Source of the DNA: Pseudophaeobacter sp. | GTDB taxonomy: Bacteria; Pseudomonadota; Alphaproteobacteria; Rhodobacterales; Rhodobacteraceae | NCBI GenBank assembly: GCA_027019165.1 | Contig: JALUXC010000002.1 | Coordinates: 403,446-467,445 of the forward strand | Direction of reading: 5' to 3' | Length of the DNA stretch: 64,000 nucleotides | Part shown: positions 9,310 through 17,818 of the stretch, one piece after another | Layout of the letters: every line of letters begins with the position of its first letter | Numbering within the stretch: position 1 is the stretch's first letter | Notes under the pieces: generated by a model | Database searches by the model: none | What the model saw: the letters and a program-made list of their open reading frames with translations, nothing else | What the model was told of the DNA's origin: nothing | Position numbers and translations under genes: made by a program

Positions 9310-10077
9310 ATGGATATCCGACTGGACGGGGTCAGCCATCACTATGGCAGCACAGAGGTGCTGCGCGACATATCGCTGGACGTTCCGTCCGGGCAGATCG
9401 TTTGCCTGGTTGGCCCCTCAGGCTGCGGGAAGTCGACGCTTTTGCGTTTCATGGGCGGCCTGGAAAAGCCCGAGGCCGGGCGTGTTCTGCAGATCGGCAC
9501 ACCTCCAGAGGGCTGCCTCAACCCGCTGACCTATGTGTTTCAGGACTTTGCCCTGCTGCCCTGGCGCAGCGTTGAGGGCAATATCTCTTTGGTGCTGGAG
9601 GATCACGGCATCAAAGGCAAAGCCGCCAAGGACATCATCCGTGACGTTCTGGCGCGCACCAAGCTTTCCGATTTTGCAAAGGCGCTGCCAAAACAGCTGT
9701 CGGGCGGCATGAAGCAGCGCGTTGCCATTGCCCGCGCCTTGGCGGTGAATCCGGCGGTGATGCTAATGGATGAGCCTTTGTCAGCGCTGGACAGCCAGAC
9801 CCGCGAATTGCTGATGGATGATCTGATTGCGCTTTGGACGCGCGCGCCCTTTACCGCCGTCTATGTGACTCACAACCTGGCCGAAGCGGTGCGGCTGGGT
9901 CATCGCATAGTTGTCCTGTCCCGGCGTCCGGGCCGCATCCGCGAGGTGGTTGAGATCGACAAACCACTGGCCGAGCGCGGCTATGCCGACCCGGATCTGG
10001 AAGAGGTGCAAAAGCATCTTTGGGATCTGATGCGCGACGAGGCGCGCGCCGCCGATGAGGAGCTGCTGCATGTCTGA
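9310..10077 (+). CDS. SsuB/TauB-like ABC transporter ATP-binding protein
   Basis: A 255-residue cytoplasmic ATPase energising the importer. Visible motifs are Walker A GPSGCGKST, the Q-loop VFQDFALLPWR typical of the nitrate/sulfonate/taurine group, the signature LSGGMKQRVAIARAL and Walker B VMLMDEPLSALD, followed by the switch histidine in VYVTHNLAEAV. It lies 66 bp after the binding protein gene, and its stop overlaps the permease start by 8 bases, so the three are one operon with the GntR gene ahead of them. Confidence 0.93.
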   Translation: MDIRLDGVSHHYGSTEVLRDISLDVPSGQIVCLVGPSGCGKSTLLRFMGGLEKPEAGRVLQIGTPPEGCLNPLTYVFQDFALLPWRSVEGNISLVLEDHGIKGKAAKDIIRDVLARTKLSDFAKALPKQLSGGMKQRVAIARALAVNPAVMLMDEPLSALDSQTRELLMDDLIALWTRAPFTAVYVTHNLAEAVRLGHRIVVLSRRPGRIREVVEIDKPLAERGYADPDLEEVQKHLWDLMRDEARAADEELLHV

Positions 10078-10891
10078 TCTGACAAACAGCCCGCAGCAGG
10101 TGAAAGGACCTGTGGAAATCCGGTTTCGCGGTGCAGGCTTTGCTCCCAAACCTCAGAAATGGGTGGGGGCCGCGGTTTTTGTACTGCTGATTGCCATCGT
10201 GGAATGGGGCACGCGCAGTGGCTTTATTTCGGCGTTGACCCTGCCCAAACCTTCGGATGTGCTGGCCACCTTTGGAGAGCTTTGGCAATCGGGCATGCTG
10301 TTCCAGCATCTGGCCCCATCGCTGACCCGGCTGGCTGTCGGAGCCTCGATCGGGGCCGGAATAGGCATCTGCGTGGGTGTGTTGATCGGGCTGTTTTCAT
10401 ATGTGCGATCCGGCCTTGTGCCGCTGGTCGCTGCCATCTTTCCGATCCCGAAGATCGCGCTCTTGCCGCTTTTTGTGATCTGGTTCGGGATTGACGAGGG
10501 ATCAAAGTACGCGCTGATCGCCTTTGGCACCTTCACGCCCACGGTGGTTGCCACCTATGGGGCGGTGGACAATGTCGACCGCTCGCTGATCCGCATGGGG
10601 CAAAGTTTTGGCCTCAGCTGGCTGTCCATTGTGCGCAAGATCGTGCTTCCGGGTGCCATGCCGGGGATCCTGTCGGGGCTGCGCATCAGCCTGGCCATTG
10701 CCATCATCCTGCTGGTCGCCGCCGAGATGCTGGGCGCGCAATACGGGATCGGGGCCTATATCCTTGAGGCAGGCTCGCTTTATGATCTGGAGCGGCTTTT
10801 TGCAGGCGTGGTCATCCTGTCGCTGCTTGGCGTTTTGACCTCTGGCGCCATCGGTCTGGTGGAACGTCGCCTGCTCAGCTGGCGCAGCTAA
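10070..10891 (+). CDS. SsuC-like ABC transporter permease
   Basis: A 273-residue inner-membrane permease with about six membrane helices. The conserved loop facing the ATPase is visible around GQSFGLSWLSIVRKIVLPGAMPGILSGLRI, i.e. the EAA region with the invariant glycine. The start at 10070 has a GAGGAG site seven bases upstream inside the ATPase gene and is preferred to an ATG at 10055. Belongs to the BinPDT permease group of sulfonate, nitrate and pyrimidine-precursor importers. It ends the GntR-led operon; the next gene is convergent. Confidence 0.92.
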   Translation: MSDLTNSPQQVKGPVEIRFRGAGFAPKPQKWVGAAVFVLLIAIVEWGTRSGFISALTLPKPSDVLATFGELWQSGMLFQHLAPSLTRLAVGASIGAGIGICVGVLIGLFSYVRSGLVPLVAAIFPIPKIALLPLFVIWFGIDEGSKYALIAFGTFTPTVVATYGAVDNVDRSLIRMGQSFGLSWLSIVRKIVLPGAMPGILSGLRISLAIAIILLVAAEMLGAQYGIGAYILEAGSLYDLERLFAGVVILSLLGVLTSGAIGLVERRLLSWRS

Positions 10892-10908
10892 TCACATGCA
10901 CGCACAGG

Positions 10909-10940
10909 AAGGGAGCCGACCGTTTCGACCGGCCCCCTTT
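10909..10940. terminator. Imperfect hairpin between convergent permease and qorB genes
   Basis: AAGGGAGCCGACCG, loop TTT, then CGACCGGCCCCCTTT forms an imperfect GC-rich stem in the short space between two convergent genes. Position fits a shared terminator, but there is no clear T run on either side. Confidence 0.45.
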
Positions 10941-10943
10941 GAC

Positions 10944-11792
10944 TCAAACAGCGAGCGCCGCTTTGACGGCTTCGTTCAACGATGTCGTGGGTCGGCCGAT
11001 CAGCTTGGACAGGGTCTTGCTTTCGTCCAGCAACCAGCCGTCGGCAGCGTGAACATCGGCGTCGGTGATCAGCTCAGGCACACCGGGCGGCAGACCGATG
11101 CTGGACAAAAGCGCCATGTAGTCGTCCTTGGGCATATTCACATAGGGCAGTGGCTTGCCAATTTGAGCTGATGTTTCTGCAGCAATATCCGCAAGGCTGA
11201 AAGGCGCATCACATCCAAGCTCATAGATCTTGTTTTCGTGACCCGCCTCGCTGGCGACTGCGGCCAATGCCTCGGCCAGATCCTGCCGGGTTGCCGGGCT
11301 GACTTTCGCCTCACCAGCGGATCCCACCAGCGCCCCATTGGCGATGGCCGCACCAAGACCGGCGGTCCAGTTCTCGGTGTACCAAGGGTTGCGCAGGATC
11401 GTATAGCTCAATCCACAATCCTTGAGCAGAGCCTCCGTCGCCTTGTGATCCGCCGCAATCATTAGGGGCGAAGTGTCTGCTTTCACGATAGAAGTATAGA
11501 TGATGCGGTGAACGCCAGCACCTTTGGCAGCTTCAATCGCGTTGCGGTGCTGGCCGACACGGTCGTTGAACTCACTGGCAGAAATCAGCACGAGGACATC
11601 GACGCCCTGCAGCGCGGCATCCAGTGAGGCCCGGTCCGTATAATCCCCCTGGCGGACCTCAACCCCCAGCGATGCGGCCTTTTCAGGGGTGCGGGCGATG
11701 GCGACAATCTCGGCCTCTGGGGCGCGGGTCTTGAGTTCGGCAATGGCAAGTTGGCCCAGCTGGCCTGTGGCCCCGGTAACTGCAATCTTCAT
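10944..11792 (-). CDS. qorB: NAD(P)H:quinone oxidoreductase QorB-like
   Basis: A 282-residue atypical short-chain dehydrogenase of the NmrA/QOR2 group. The N-terminal nucleotide-binding loop is VTGATGQLG at about residues 5-13; YTSIVKAD, then DHKATEALL and LRNPWYTENW, match the QorB (YtfG) family, which reduces quinones with NADPH in the cytoplasm. A divergent HxlR-family regulator gene lies 115 bp away, the same arrangement as ytfG/ytfH in Escherichia coli, which supports the assignment. Quinone or electrophile stress would be the expected inducer. Confidence 0.88.
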   Translation of the reverse strand: MKIAVTGATGQLGQLAIAELKTRAPEAEIVAIARTPEKAASLGVEVRQGDYTDRASLDAALQGVDVLVLISASEFNDRVGQHRNAIEAAKGAGVHRIIYTSIVKADTSPLMIAADHKATEALLKDCGLSYTILRNPWYTENWTAGLGAAIANGALVGSAGEAKVSPATRQDLAEALAAVASEAGHENKIYELGCDAPFSLADIAAETSAQIGKPLPYVNMPKDDYMALLSSIGLPPGVPELITDADVHAADGWLLDESKTLSKLIGRPTTSLNEAVKAALAV

Positions 11793-11842
11793 CTCTTTTC
11801 TCCTGTTTGAGAATGGCAGATGTGGAACAGCTAGTTGACCAA

Positions 11843-11864
11843 CTTACGAATAGTAAGTACTTAC
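11843..11864. promoter_or_regulatory. Candidate HxlR operator between qorB and its regulator
   Basis: CTTAC-5-GTAAG (11843-11857) runs directly into a perfect 12-bp palindrome GTAAGTACTTAC (11853-11864), giving three related half-sites in 22 bp. It lies about 50 bp from the qorB start and 44 bp before the HxlR gene, where an operator controlling both would be expected. Confidence 0.6.
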
Positions 11865-11907
11865 ATTTTTGTTAGTTTGAGATTTCCAAAAGCATCGGAG
11901 GCGCAGA

Positions 11908-12312
11908 ATGTCAGGATCCCTTGAAACGCTGGCCGCCATCGAAATTCCTGACGTCATGGCAGCCGCCTGCCCGTCGCGACGGATTTTGAACCACGTGACC
12001 AGCCGGTGGGGGGTGCTTATTCTGGTCGCGCTCAGCCGTGGCAAGATGCGGTTCAGCGCGTTGCGCCGACATATCGGTGGCGTGAGCGAGCGAATGCTGG
12101 CGCAGACACTGCAAACCCTGGAGGCAGACGGGTTTGTCATTCGCAAAAGCCATAACGTGGTTCCGCCCCACGTCGATTACAGTCTCAGCCCGCTGGGCCA
12201 TGAAGCCGCTGAAAAGGTCGCAGATCTCGTCTTTTGGATCGAAGAAAACCTGACGCGCATCCCTGGTGCCCTGCCCGAAGAAACGACTCCTGTATCGGCA
12301 AAGACCGGGTGA
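11908..12312 (+). CDS. HxlR-family transcriptional regulator (YtfH-like)
   Basis: A 134-residue winged-helix protein of the HxlR/DUF24 family. Typical elements are a conserved cysteine near the N-terminus (AAACPSRRILNHV), SRWGVLILVALSRGKMRFSALRRHIGGVSERMLAQTL as the helix-turn-helix region, and the wing PPHVDYSLSPLGH. The N-terminal cysteine acts as a redox or electrophile sensor in several members (QorR, YodB); that role here is inference. It is divergent from qorB, matching the conserved ytfH-ytfG pairing, and probably represses both genes. Confidence 0.88.
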   Translation: MSGSLETLAAIEIPDVMAAACPSRRILNHVTSRWGVLILVALSRGKMRFSALRRHIGGVSERMLAQTLQTLEADGFVIRKSHNVVPPHVDYSLSPLGHEAAEKVADLVFWIEENLTRIPGALPEETTPVSAKTG

Positions 12313-12333
12313 TTTGGCAGTGTTGTCTTGCGA

Positions 12334-13239
12334 TCAGCGCGGCTGCGCCAGCGGGTTTGAAAAATAGTCCTTGAAGTACGCATGGAGAATGGAAACGGGC
12401 CGGTCGAATTCCGCATCCTTGCGCCAGGCGAGCCCGACATCCATCGACGGGATCTCCATCTCGACCGGCACCGTCCCGATGCGCTTGCCTTCCAGCGACC
12501 AGGGCCGGTAGACCATGTCCGACAGCACCGTGATGCCCTGCCCGTTGGCCACCATCGAGCGCACCGCCTCAACCGATGAGGTGCGCAACCGGACCTTTGG
12601 CTGCAGATTGGCCAGCCCCCAGTACTTCATGGTGGTGTGCGCGGCCTCGTCCACGGTCAGCATGATGTAATCTTCGCGAGCGATCTCTTCGAGAGAGGCC
12701 TTGCCCTGCCGTTGCAGCGGGTGGTTGTTGGGCACCCACAGACGCCGGTTCGAGCTGAGCAGAGTCTCGCTTTCCAGCGCCGGGTTGTTGATGTTCGAGG
12801 TCAGCACCACGGCCATGTCGAACCGGTTGTTCAAGAGCCCCTCTTCGATGCTTTCCCTGTTCAATTCACTCAGCCGGATCTCAAGGTTCGGGTGCAGTTT
12901 TGCGATGCGGTCCAGATGATAGGGGAGGAAATAGCCCAGAACCGTGTAGGTGGCCGCAAGGGAGATGACACCGCTCACAGTCGACCGGCGCCGCGTCAGG
13001 TTCTTGGCCTCATCCACGCGCTGCAAAATATCGCGGGTAGAGGCCAGAAACTCCCGCCCGGCATCGGTCAGTTCCATCCCATGCGCGGCGCGGACAAAGA
13101 GGGAGACGCTCAACTCGGCCTCAAGATCCCGGATAGCGCCGGTGACCGATGACTGCGAGATCGACAGCATGTTGGCGGCGCGGCTGACCTGACCGGTTTC
13201 AGCGGTTGCAAGGAAATACTTCAGATGGCGGAGATTCAC
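12334..13239 (-). CDS. LysR-family transcriptional regulator
   Basis: A 301-residue LysR-type regulator with the usual length and layout: an N-terminal helix-turn-helix (MNLRHLKYFLATAETGQVS, AANMLSISQSSVTGAIRDLE) and a two-lobe periplasmic-binding-like effector domain from about residue 90. It is divergent from the 5-oxoprolinase operon, with a 221-bp gap holding clear inverted repeats, so it most likely activates that operon with 5-oxoproline or a related compound as co-inducer. That link is inference from position. The last residues (NPLAQPR) lie just beyond the end of the convergent HxlR gene. Confidence 0.9.
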   Translation of the reverse strand: MNLRHLKYFLATAETGQVSRAANMLSISQSSVTGAIRDLEAELSVSLFVRAAHGMELTDAGREFLASTRDILQRVDEAKNLTRRRSTVSGVISLAATYTVLGYFLPYHLDRIAKLHPNLEIRLSELNRESIEEGLLNNRFDMAVVLTSNINNPALESETLLSSNRRLWVPNNHPLQRQGKASLEEIAREDYIMLTVDEAAHTTMKYWGLANLQPKVRLRTSSVEAVRSMVANGQGITVLSDMVYRPWSLEGKRIGTVPVEMEIPSMDVGLAWRKDAEFDRPVSILHAYFKDYFSNPLAQPR

Positions 13240-13258
13240 GAGCGCGCCTTGTGCATAA

Positions 13259-13289
13259 CGATAAATTGATTATCGAAAATTCCGATAAT
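13259..13289. promoter_or_regulatory. Candidate LysR binding region with three half-sites
   Basis: Three copies of one half-site lie in alternating orientation: CGATAA (13259-13264), TTATCG (13270-13275) and CGATAAT (13283-13289). They form two overlapping perfect inverted repeats, one with a 5-base and one with a 7-base spacer (ATTATCG/CGATAAT). The region lies 20 bp before the LysR start and 172 bp before pxpA. Two spacings are a known feature of LysR recognition and activation sites. Confidence 0.6.
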
Positions 13290-13460
13290 GGTCGCCCAAA
13301 GTCAAGGCACCATGAAAAAACGTAAATTTATCAATGGGAAAATTTCTCCTCTTCCAAGAGCGTTATCCATTTTTCCAATATTCAACGCACAAAAATTAGA
13401 ATTTTACACCTCACATACCCCTGAGTGATGCTGTTGGAAACACGAACAGGGACTTGCGGA

Positions 13461-14243
13461 ATGCGTGATTTAATCGATTTGAACTGCGACCTCGGAGAAG
13501 GTTTTGGCCATTGGTCCCTCGGCGAAGCCCCTGATGAGTTGCTGATGCCTTTGATCAGCTCCGCCAATATTGCCGCCGGGTTTCATGCGGGCGATCCGAA
13601 CTCAATGGACCGCGTCGTGAAACTGGCGCAGCAGCATGGTGTCGGCCTTGGGGCGCACCCCGGTTTTCGCGATCTGCAGGGGTTTGGCCGCCGCCACATT
13701 CAGACGCGTGCCGAAGAGCTGGTGAATGACATCGTCTATCAGGTTGGCGCGATCCGCGAATTCGGGCGCCGTCACGGGATTGCCCTGCAGCACGTAAAAC
13801 CACATGGCGCGCTCTACATGGAGGCAGCCATCAACGAAGAGCTGTCGGAACTGATGATCGACACGCTGCGCACCACCAGCCGCGATGCGATCATCTTTTG
13901 CATGAGCATCTCCAAGACCTATGAGGTTGCCCGCCGCGCAGGCCAGCCTGTGGTGCGCGAGTTCTATGCCGACCGCGATTACGACGACAGCGGATCGATC
14001 GTCTTTGCGCGCCAGGTCGGCCGGCACGACCCCGATGCAGTAGCGGCAAAATGCGTGCGTGCCTGCAAAGAGGGCGTTGTGCGCACTGTTACGGGCACTG
14101 ACATCGAGATCGAGTTCGAATCCATCTGTTTTCACTCGGACACACCCGGCGCGCTGGAAAATGGCGAGGCCATTCGTCAGGCTTTGCAGGCCGCAGGCAT
14201 CAAGATCGCTCCCGCAGCGACCGTATTGGAAAAATGCGCCTGA
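13461..14243 (+). CDS. pxpA: 5-oxoprolinase subunit A (LamB/YcsF family)
   Basis: A 260-residue cytoplasmic protein of the LamB/YcsF family, the PxpA component of ATP-dependent bacterial 5-oxoprolinase, which opens 5-oxoproline to glutamate together with PxpB and PxpC. The family start [11 protein letters not shown] is at residues 6-16, and [11 protein letters not shown] and [10 protein letters not shown] are also conserved. The start at 13461 is preferred because family members begin just before the DLNCD motif and a CAGGGA site precedes it; an upstream ATG at 13425 would add 12 residues. It opens a run of eight co-directional genes. Confidence 0.93.
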   Translation: MRDLIDLNCDLGEGFGHWSLGEAPDELLMPLISSANIAAGFHAGDPNSMDRVVKLAQQHGVGLGAHPGFRDLQGFGRRHIQTRAEELVNDIVYQVGAIREFGRRHGIALQHVKPHGALYMEAAINEELSELMIDTLRTTSRDAIIFCMSISKTYEVARRAGQPVVREFYADRDYDDSGSIVFARQVGRHDPDAVAAKCVRACKEGVVRTVTGTDIEIEFESICFHSDTPGALENGEAIRQALQAAGIKIAPAATVLEKCA

Positions 14244-14289
14244 CGCCTTGGCGGCACTCAGGCAAACCGACTGGCACTAGGAGGTCGAC

Positions 14290-14526
14290 ATGGCACAGAT
14301 TCAATCCCCGCTTCCCGGCACGTTCTACCGGCAGCCTTCCCCGGAAGAGCCTCCCTTCAAATCCGCAGGCGACGCAGTTGCGGTTGGCGACACCATCGGT
14401 CTGATCGAAGTGATGAAGACCTTCATCCAGGTCAACGCTGAAGATCCCGGAACCTTCAAAGCCTATGTTGCCGAAGACGGCGCGCCGGTCATGGCTGGTG
14501 ATGTTCTGGCAGAGCTGGACGGCTGA
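14290..14526 (+). CDS. Single-domain biotin carboxyl carrier protein
   Basis: A 78-residue protein consisting of little more than one biotinyl domain. The biotin-accepting lysine is Lys43 in EVMKTF, a close variant of the usual EAMKM/EVMKLF hairpin turn. An AGGAGG site precedes the ATG. At half the length of a standard AccB (about 150 residues) it lacks the proline-rich linker. It lies between pxpA and a biotin carboxylase gene 3 bp downstream, so it probably serves the oxoprolinase/carboxyltransferase here and not fatty-acid synthesis. Confidence 0.9.
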   Translation: MAQIQSPLPGTFYRQPSPEEPPFKSAGDAVAVGDTIGLIEVMKTFIQVNAEDPGTFKAYVAEDGAPVMAGDVLAELDG

Positions 14527-14529
14527 GCG

Positions 14530-15912
14530 ATGAAGATCAAACGCCTTCTCATCGCGAACCGGGGCGAGATTGCCGTGCGCATCATCCGCGCTGCAAAGGC
14601 GCTTGGCATTCACACGATCCAGGCGCACTCAGAGGCCGATGCCGATATGCTGGCCGTCAAACTGGCGGATGAGGCGATCTGCATCGGACCCGCTCCGTCA
14701 CGGGAGTCCTACCTTGATATCCAAAAGGTCGTCTCAGCGGCCCAGGGCACCGGCGCAGATGCGGTGCATCCGGGCTATGGCTTTCTGTCGGAAAGCCCCG
14801 CTTTTGCCCGTGCGCTGGAAAGCGCGGGGATCATCTATGTCGGCCCATCCGCCGACACCATCGAACGTATGGGCGACAAGGTGGCCGCCCGCATTGCCGC
14901 CGAGGCCGCGGGCGTGCCGGTGGTGCCCGGCTCCAAAGGGCGGATCGCCTCGGTCGACGAGGCCGCAGCGGTTGCTACCGAAATCGGCTACCCGGTGATG
15001 ATCAAGGCCGCTGCGGGCGGCGATGGTCGCGGCATTCGCATCGCCAACGATGAAGCGGCTCTGCGCAAACTCGCCCCCATGGCCCAATCCGAAGCCGAAG
15101 CGGCCTTTGGCGATGGCGGGCTGTATCTGGAACGTGCGGTACAATCCCCGCGCCATATCGAGGTACAGATCCTGGGCGACGGCAGCGATGCCATCCACTG
15201 CTACGAGCGGGAATGCTCGCTGCAGCGCCGCCGCCAAAAGGTCTGGGAAGAGGCTGGCGCGGTCTGTCTGGACGATGAGACCCGCGAAAGCCTCTGCGCC
15301 TCGGCTGTGGCGCTGGCGAAATCGGTTCAGTACCGCGGCGCGGGGACGCTCGAATATCTTTATGATGAAGCCCGGAATGAATTCTACTTCATCGAGATGA
15401 ATACCCGCATTCAGGTGGAACACCCGATTTCAGAGATGATCACCGGCGTCGATCTGGTGCAGGAAATGATCCGGGTCTGCGCCGGTGAGCCGCTGCAATA
15501 CAGCCAGTCAGACATCAAGGCGACCGGACATGCCATCGAGGTGCGCATCTGCGCCGAAGATCCCTTCATGCAGTTCCTGCCTTTCCCCGGCAAAGTTCAG
15601 ACCCTGATCGAACCCACGGGCGACGGCATCCGCTTTGATCACTTTCTGTATGAAGGCTACCAGATCCCGCCCTTCTATGACTCGCTGCTGGGCAAGCTGA
15701 TCGTCCACGCGGACACGCGTGCGGCGGCCATCGACAAGCTGCGCGAGGCCCTGCGGGACCTCCGGCTCGAAGGGCTCAAAACCACGGCACCGCTTCACCT
15801 GGCATTGGCGGATGATCCGGACGTTCAGGTGGGCGCCTTCCACACTCAATGGCTCGAACCGTGGTTGGATGCGGGCAATCTCGCTGCCACAGCAAAAGGG
15901 GACGCAGCATGA
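14530..15912 (+). CDS. Biotin carboxylase (AccC-like) of the oxoprolinase cluster
   Basis: A 460-residue ATP-grasp enzyme that carboxylates biotin on the carrier encoded just upstream. Family landmarks: KRLLIANRGEIAVRIIRAAK at the N-terminus, VHPGYGFLSE, the ATP lid region AAAGGDGRGIRIA (AccC normally has GGGGRGMR, so one Gly is Asp here), RECSLQRRRQK, and FIEMNTRIQVEHPISEMITG. The stop overlaps the pxpB start as ATGA. Its position inside a pxp operon suggests a dedicated carboxylase, distinct from the housekeeping AccC that should lie elsewhere. Confidence 0.92.
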   Translation: MKIKRLLIANRGEIAVRIIRAAKALGIHTIQAHSEADADMLAVKLADEAICIGPAPSRESYLDIQKVVSAAQGTGADAVHPGYGFLSESPAFARALESAGIIYVGPSADTIERMGDKVAARIAAEAAGVPVVPGSKGRIASVDEAAAVATEIGYPVMIKAAAGGDGRGIRIANDEAALRKLAPMAQSEAEAAFGDGGLYLERAVQSPRHIEVQILGDGSDAIHCYERECSLQRRRQKVWEEAGAVCLDDETRESLCASAVALAKSVQYRGAGTLEYLYDEARNEFYFIEMNTRIQVEHPISEMITGVDLVQEMIRVCAGEPLQYSQSDIKATGHAIEVRICAEDPFMQFLPFPGKVQTLIEPTGDGIRFDHFLYEGYQIPPFYDSLLGKLIVHADTRAAAIDKLREALRDLRLEGLKTTAPLHLALADDPDVQVGAFHTQWLEPWLDAGNLAATAKGDAA

Positions 15913-16784
15913 AGACCAGATACACATATGGCGGCGATGAACACATCTATGTGGAAATCGGCGAGGAGATGTCTCTTGAGGCCTTTTTTGTCGCCCTGTC
16001 GATGAGCAACGCCGTGCGCGATGCAAACCTGCCCGGCGTGACCGAAATCTGCCCGGCGAACTCCTCCTTTCAGGTGCGCTTTGACCCGGATGTCACCGAC
16101 CCCGAAGAGATGATGGCGGCCATCAAGCAGCTTGAGGCATTCTCTGACCAGGCTGAAAAACGCCTGTCTACGCGGATCATCGAAATCCCGGTCTTCTATC
16201 AGGACCCCTGGACCCATGAGACGTTGATGCGGTTTCGCGAGCGTCATCAGGATCCAAGCGGAACCGATCTCGACTATGCGGCGCGGATCAACGGATATGA
16301 CAGCGTCGAGGCCTTTATCGAGGCCCATCACAGCGCGCCCTGGTTCGTCTCGATGGTCGGTTTTGTGGCTGGGCTGCCCTTCCTTTATCAACTGGTGGAG
16401 CGCGAAAAGCAGCTTCAAGTGCCAAAATACCTGCGCCCCCGAACTGATACGCCAAAGCTGACCGTGGGCTATGGTGGCTGTTTTTCCTGCATCTACTCGG
16501 TGCGCGGCGCGGGCGGCTATCAGATGTTCGGCATCACGCCGATGCCGATCTACGACCCGGAACAGAAGGTGTCCTACCTGAAAGACTTCATGGTCTTCTT
16601 CAAACCCGGCGACATCGTGAAATGGAAGCCGATCGACCGCACCGAATATGACCGGATCGAACAAGAGGTCGAAAACGGCACCTATCAGCCGCGTATCGCC
16701 GAGGTTGAATTCGATCTGGAAGCCTTCAACGCAGATATCGCCGGGACCAACGCCAAACTGATGGAGGCGCTCAATGACGCTTGA
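15909..16784 (+). CDS. pxpB: 5-oxoprolinase subunit B-like carboxyltransferase (AHS1/KipI family)
   Basis: A 291-residue protein of the allophanate-hydrolase-subunit-1 / KipI family. Typical parts are the early NAVRDANLPGVTEICPANSSF region, IIEIPVFYQ, FVAGLPFLYQL, and YDPEQKVSYLKDF with LKPGD-like FFKPGDIVKWKPI at the end. It is longer than the usual 220-240 residues of PxpB. With PxpC it forms the ATP-dependent part of 5-oxoprolinase. Start at 15909 overlaps the previous stop (ATGA); the next gene overlaps by 11 bases, so the subunits are translationally coupled. The exact substrate could be another cyclic amide. Confidence 0.87.
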   Translation: MKTRYTYGGDEHIYVEIGEEMSLEAFFVALSMSNAVRDANLPGVTEICPANSSFQVRFDPDVTDPEEMMAAIKQLEAFSDQAEKRLSTRIIEIPVFYQDPWTHETLMRFRERHQDPSGTDLDYAARINGYDSVEAFIEAHHSAPWFVSMVGFVAGLPFLYQLVEREKQLQVPKYLRPRTDTPKLTVGYGGCFSCIYSVRGAGGYQMFGITPMPIYDPEQKVSYLKDFMVFFKPGDIVKWKPIDRTEYDRIEQEVENGTYQPRIAEVEFDLEAFNADIAGTNAKLMEALNDA

Positions 16785-17745
16785 GATTGTCAAACCCGGC
16801 CTTGCGACCTCCGTTCAGGATCTGGGCCGTCCGGGGTACTTTCACCTTGGCATCCCCGAAGGCGGCGCGATGGATCGTTTTGCCCTGCGTGCGGCGAATA
16901 TGCTGGTCGGCAACCCCGAAGATGCCGCCTGCCTTGAGGCCGTCTTTATGGGGCCTGAGATCAAGTTCACCGCAGATACCACAGTGGCCGTGACCGGCGG
17001 CGAAATGCCCATCATGGTGGACGGAGAGCAGCAGCAGACCTGGACCTCCTTTGCGGTCAAGGCCGGTCAGACCCTGTCCTTCGGCTTTCTGAAAAGCGGC
17101 GCGCGGATCTACATTGCGGTCAGCGGCGGTATCGATACCCCGCCAGACCTAGGCAGCCGGTCAACCTATCCCATCGGTGCCCTTGGCGGGATCGAAGGGC
17201 GCGCAGTGGCCGCGGGCGACGTGCTTCCCATTGGCGCAGGCACAGCCGCGTCTGCGGGCCGGAGCGTTCCGGCAGATCTGCGCCGGGGCCCCTCCAATCC
17301 GGCAGAGCTGCGGGTTCTGCCCGGTCTTTACTGGCACCGCCTGACAGAGGCCGCGCAGGCGAGCTTTTTCGACGACACCTGGACCGTAGCGCCTGAGGCC
17401 GACCGCATGGGCTATCGCTTCAAAGGCGGCCGTCCGCTTGAGCTGGTCGACCGTGAGCCGCCCTTTGGCGCAGGCTCAGATCCCTCGAACATCGTGGATG
17501 GCTGCTATTCCTATGGATCGATCCAGGTGCCCGGCGGCACCGAGCCGATCATCCTGCACCGCGATGCGGTTTCAGGCGGAGGATACTTTACCCTTGGTGC
17601 CATAATCTCGGCCGATATGGATCTGATTGGGCAACTACAGCCAAACACCCAGGTGAAGTTTGTCCGAGTTGAAATGGCAGAGGCGCTGAAAGCCCGCGCC
17701 CAGCGCAAGGCCATGCTTCAGAAATTACGAGAAGAGCTCATGTAA
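16774..17745 (+). CDS. pxpC: 5-oxoprolinase subunit C-like carboxyltransferase (AHS2/KipA family)
   Basis: A 323-residue protein of the AHS2/KipA biotin-dependent carboxyltransferase family. Family landmarks: VKPGLATSVQDLGRPGYFHLGIPEGGAMD at the N-terminus, LEAVFMGPEIKF, IYIAVSGGID, EADRMGYRFKG, and GSIQVPGGTEPIILHRDAVSGGGY near the end. The length matches the family. It completes the pxpABC set and is followed 73 bp later by a transporter operon on the same strand. The short gap suggests one transcript, though a separate promoter is possible. Confidence 0.92.
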   Translation: MTLEIVKPGLATSVQDLGRPGYFHLGIPEGGAMDRFALRAANMLVGNPEDAACLEAVFMGPEIKFTADTTVAVTGGEMPIMVDGEQQQTWTSFAVKAGQTLSFGFLKSGARIYIAVSGGIDTPPDLGSRSTYPIGALGGIEGRAVAAGDVLPIGAGTAASAGRSVPADLRRGPSNPAELRVLPGLYWHRLTEAAQASFFDDTWTVAPEADRMGYRFKGGRPLELVDREPPFGAGSDPSNIVDGCYSYGSIQVPGGTEPIILHRDAVSGGGYFTLGAIISADMDLIGQLQPNTQVKFVRVEMAEALKARAQRKAMLQKLREELM

Positions 17746-17818
17746 GGGCTCCACCCACCCCCAGCAAAACAGCGGAAAACCGCACTGGACTGATGTAACT
17801 GACAAGGAGGTCAGAACA

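Noticed and set aside
15846..16793. 315-codon open frame on the minus strand
   Set aside because: Covers pxpB exactly in antisense; no independent support.
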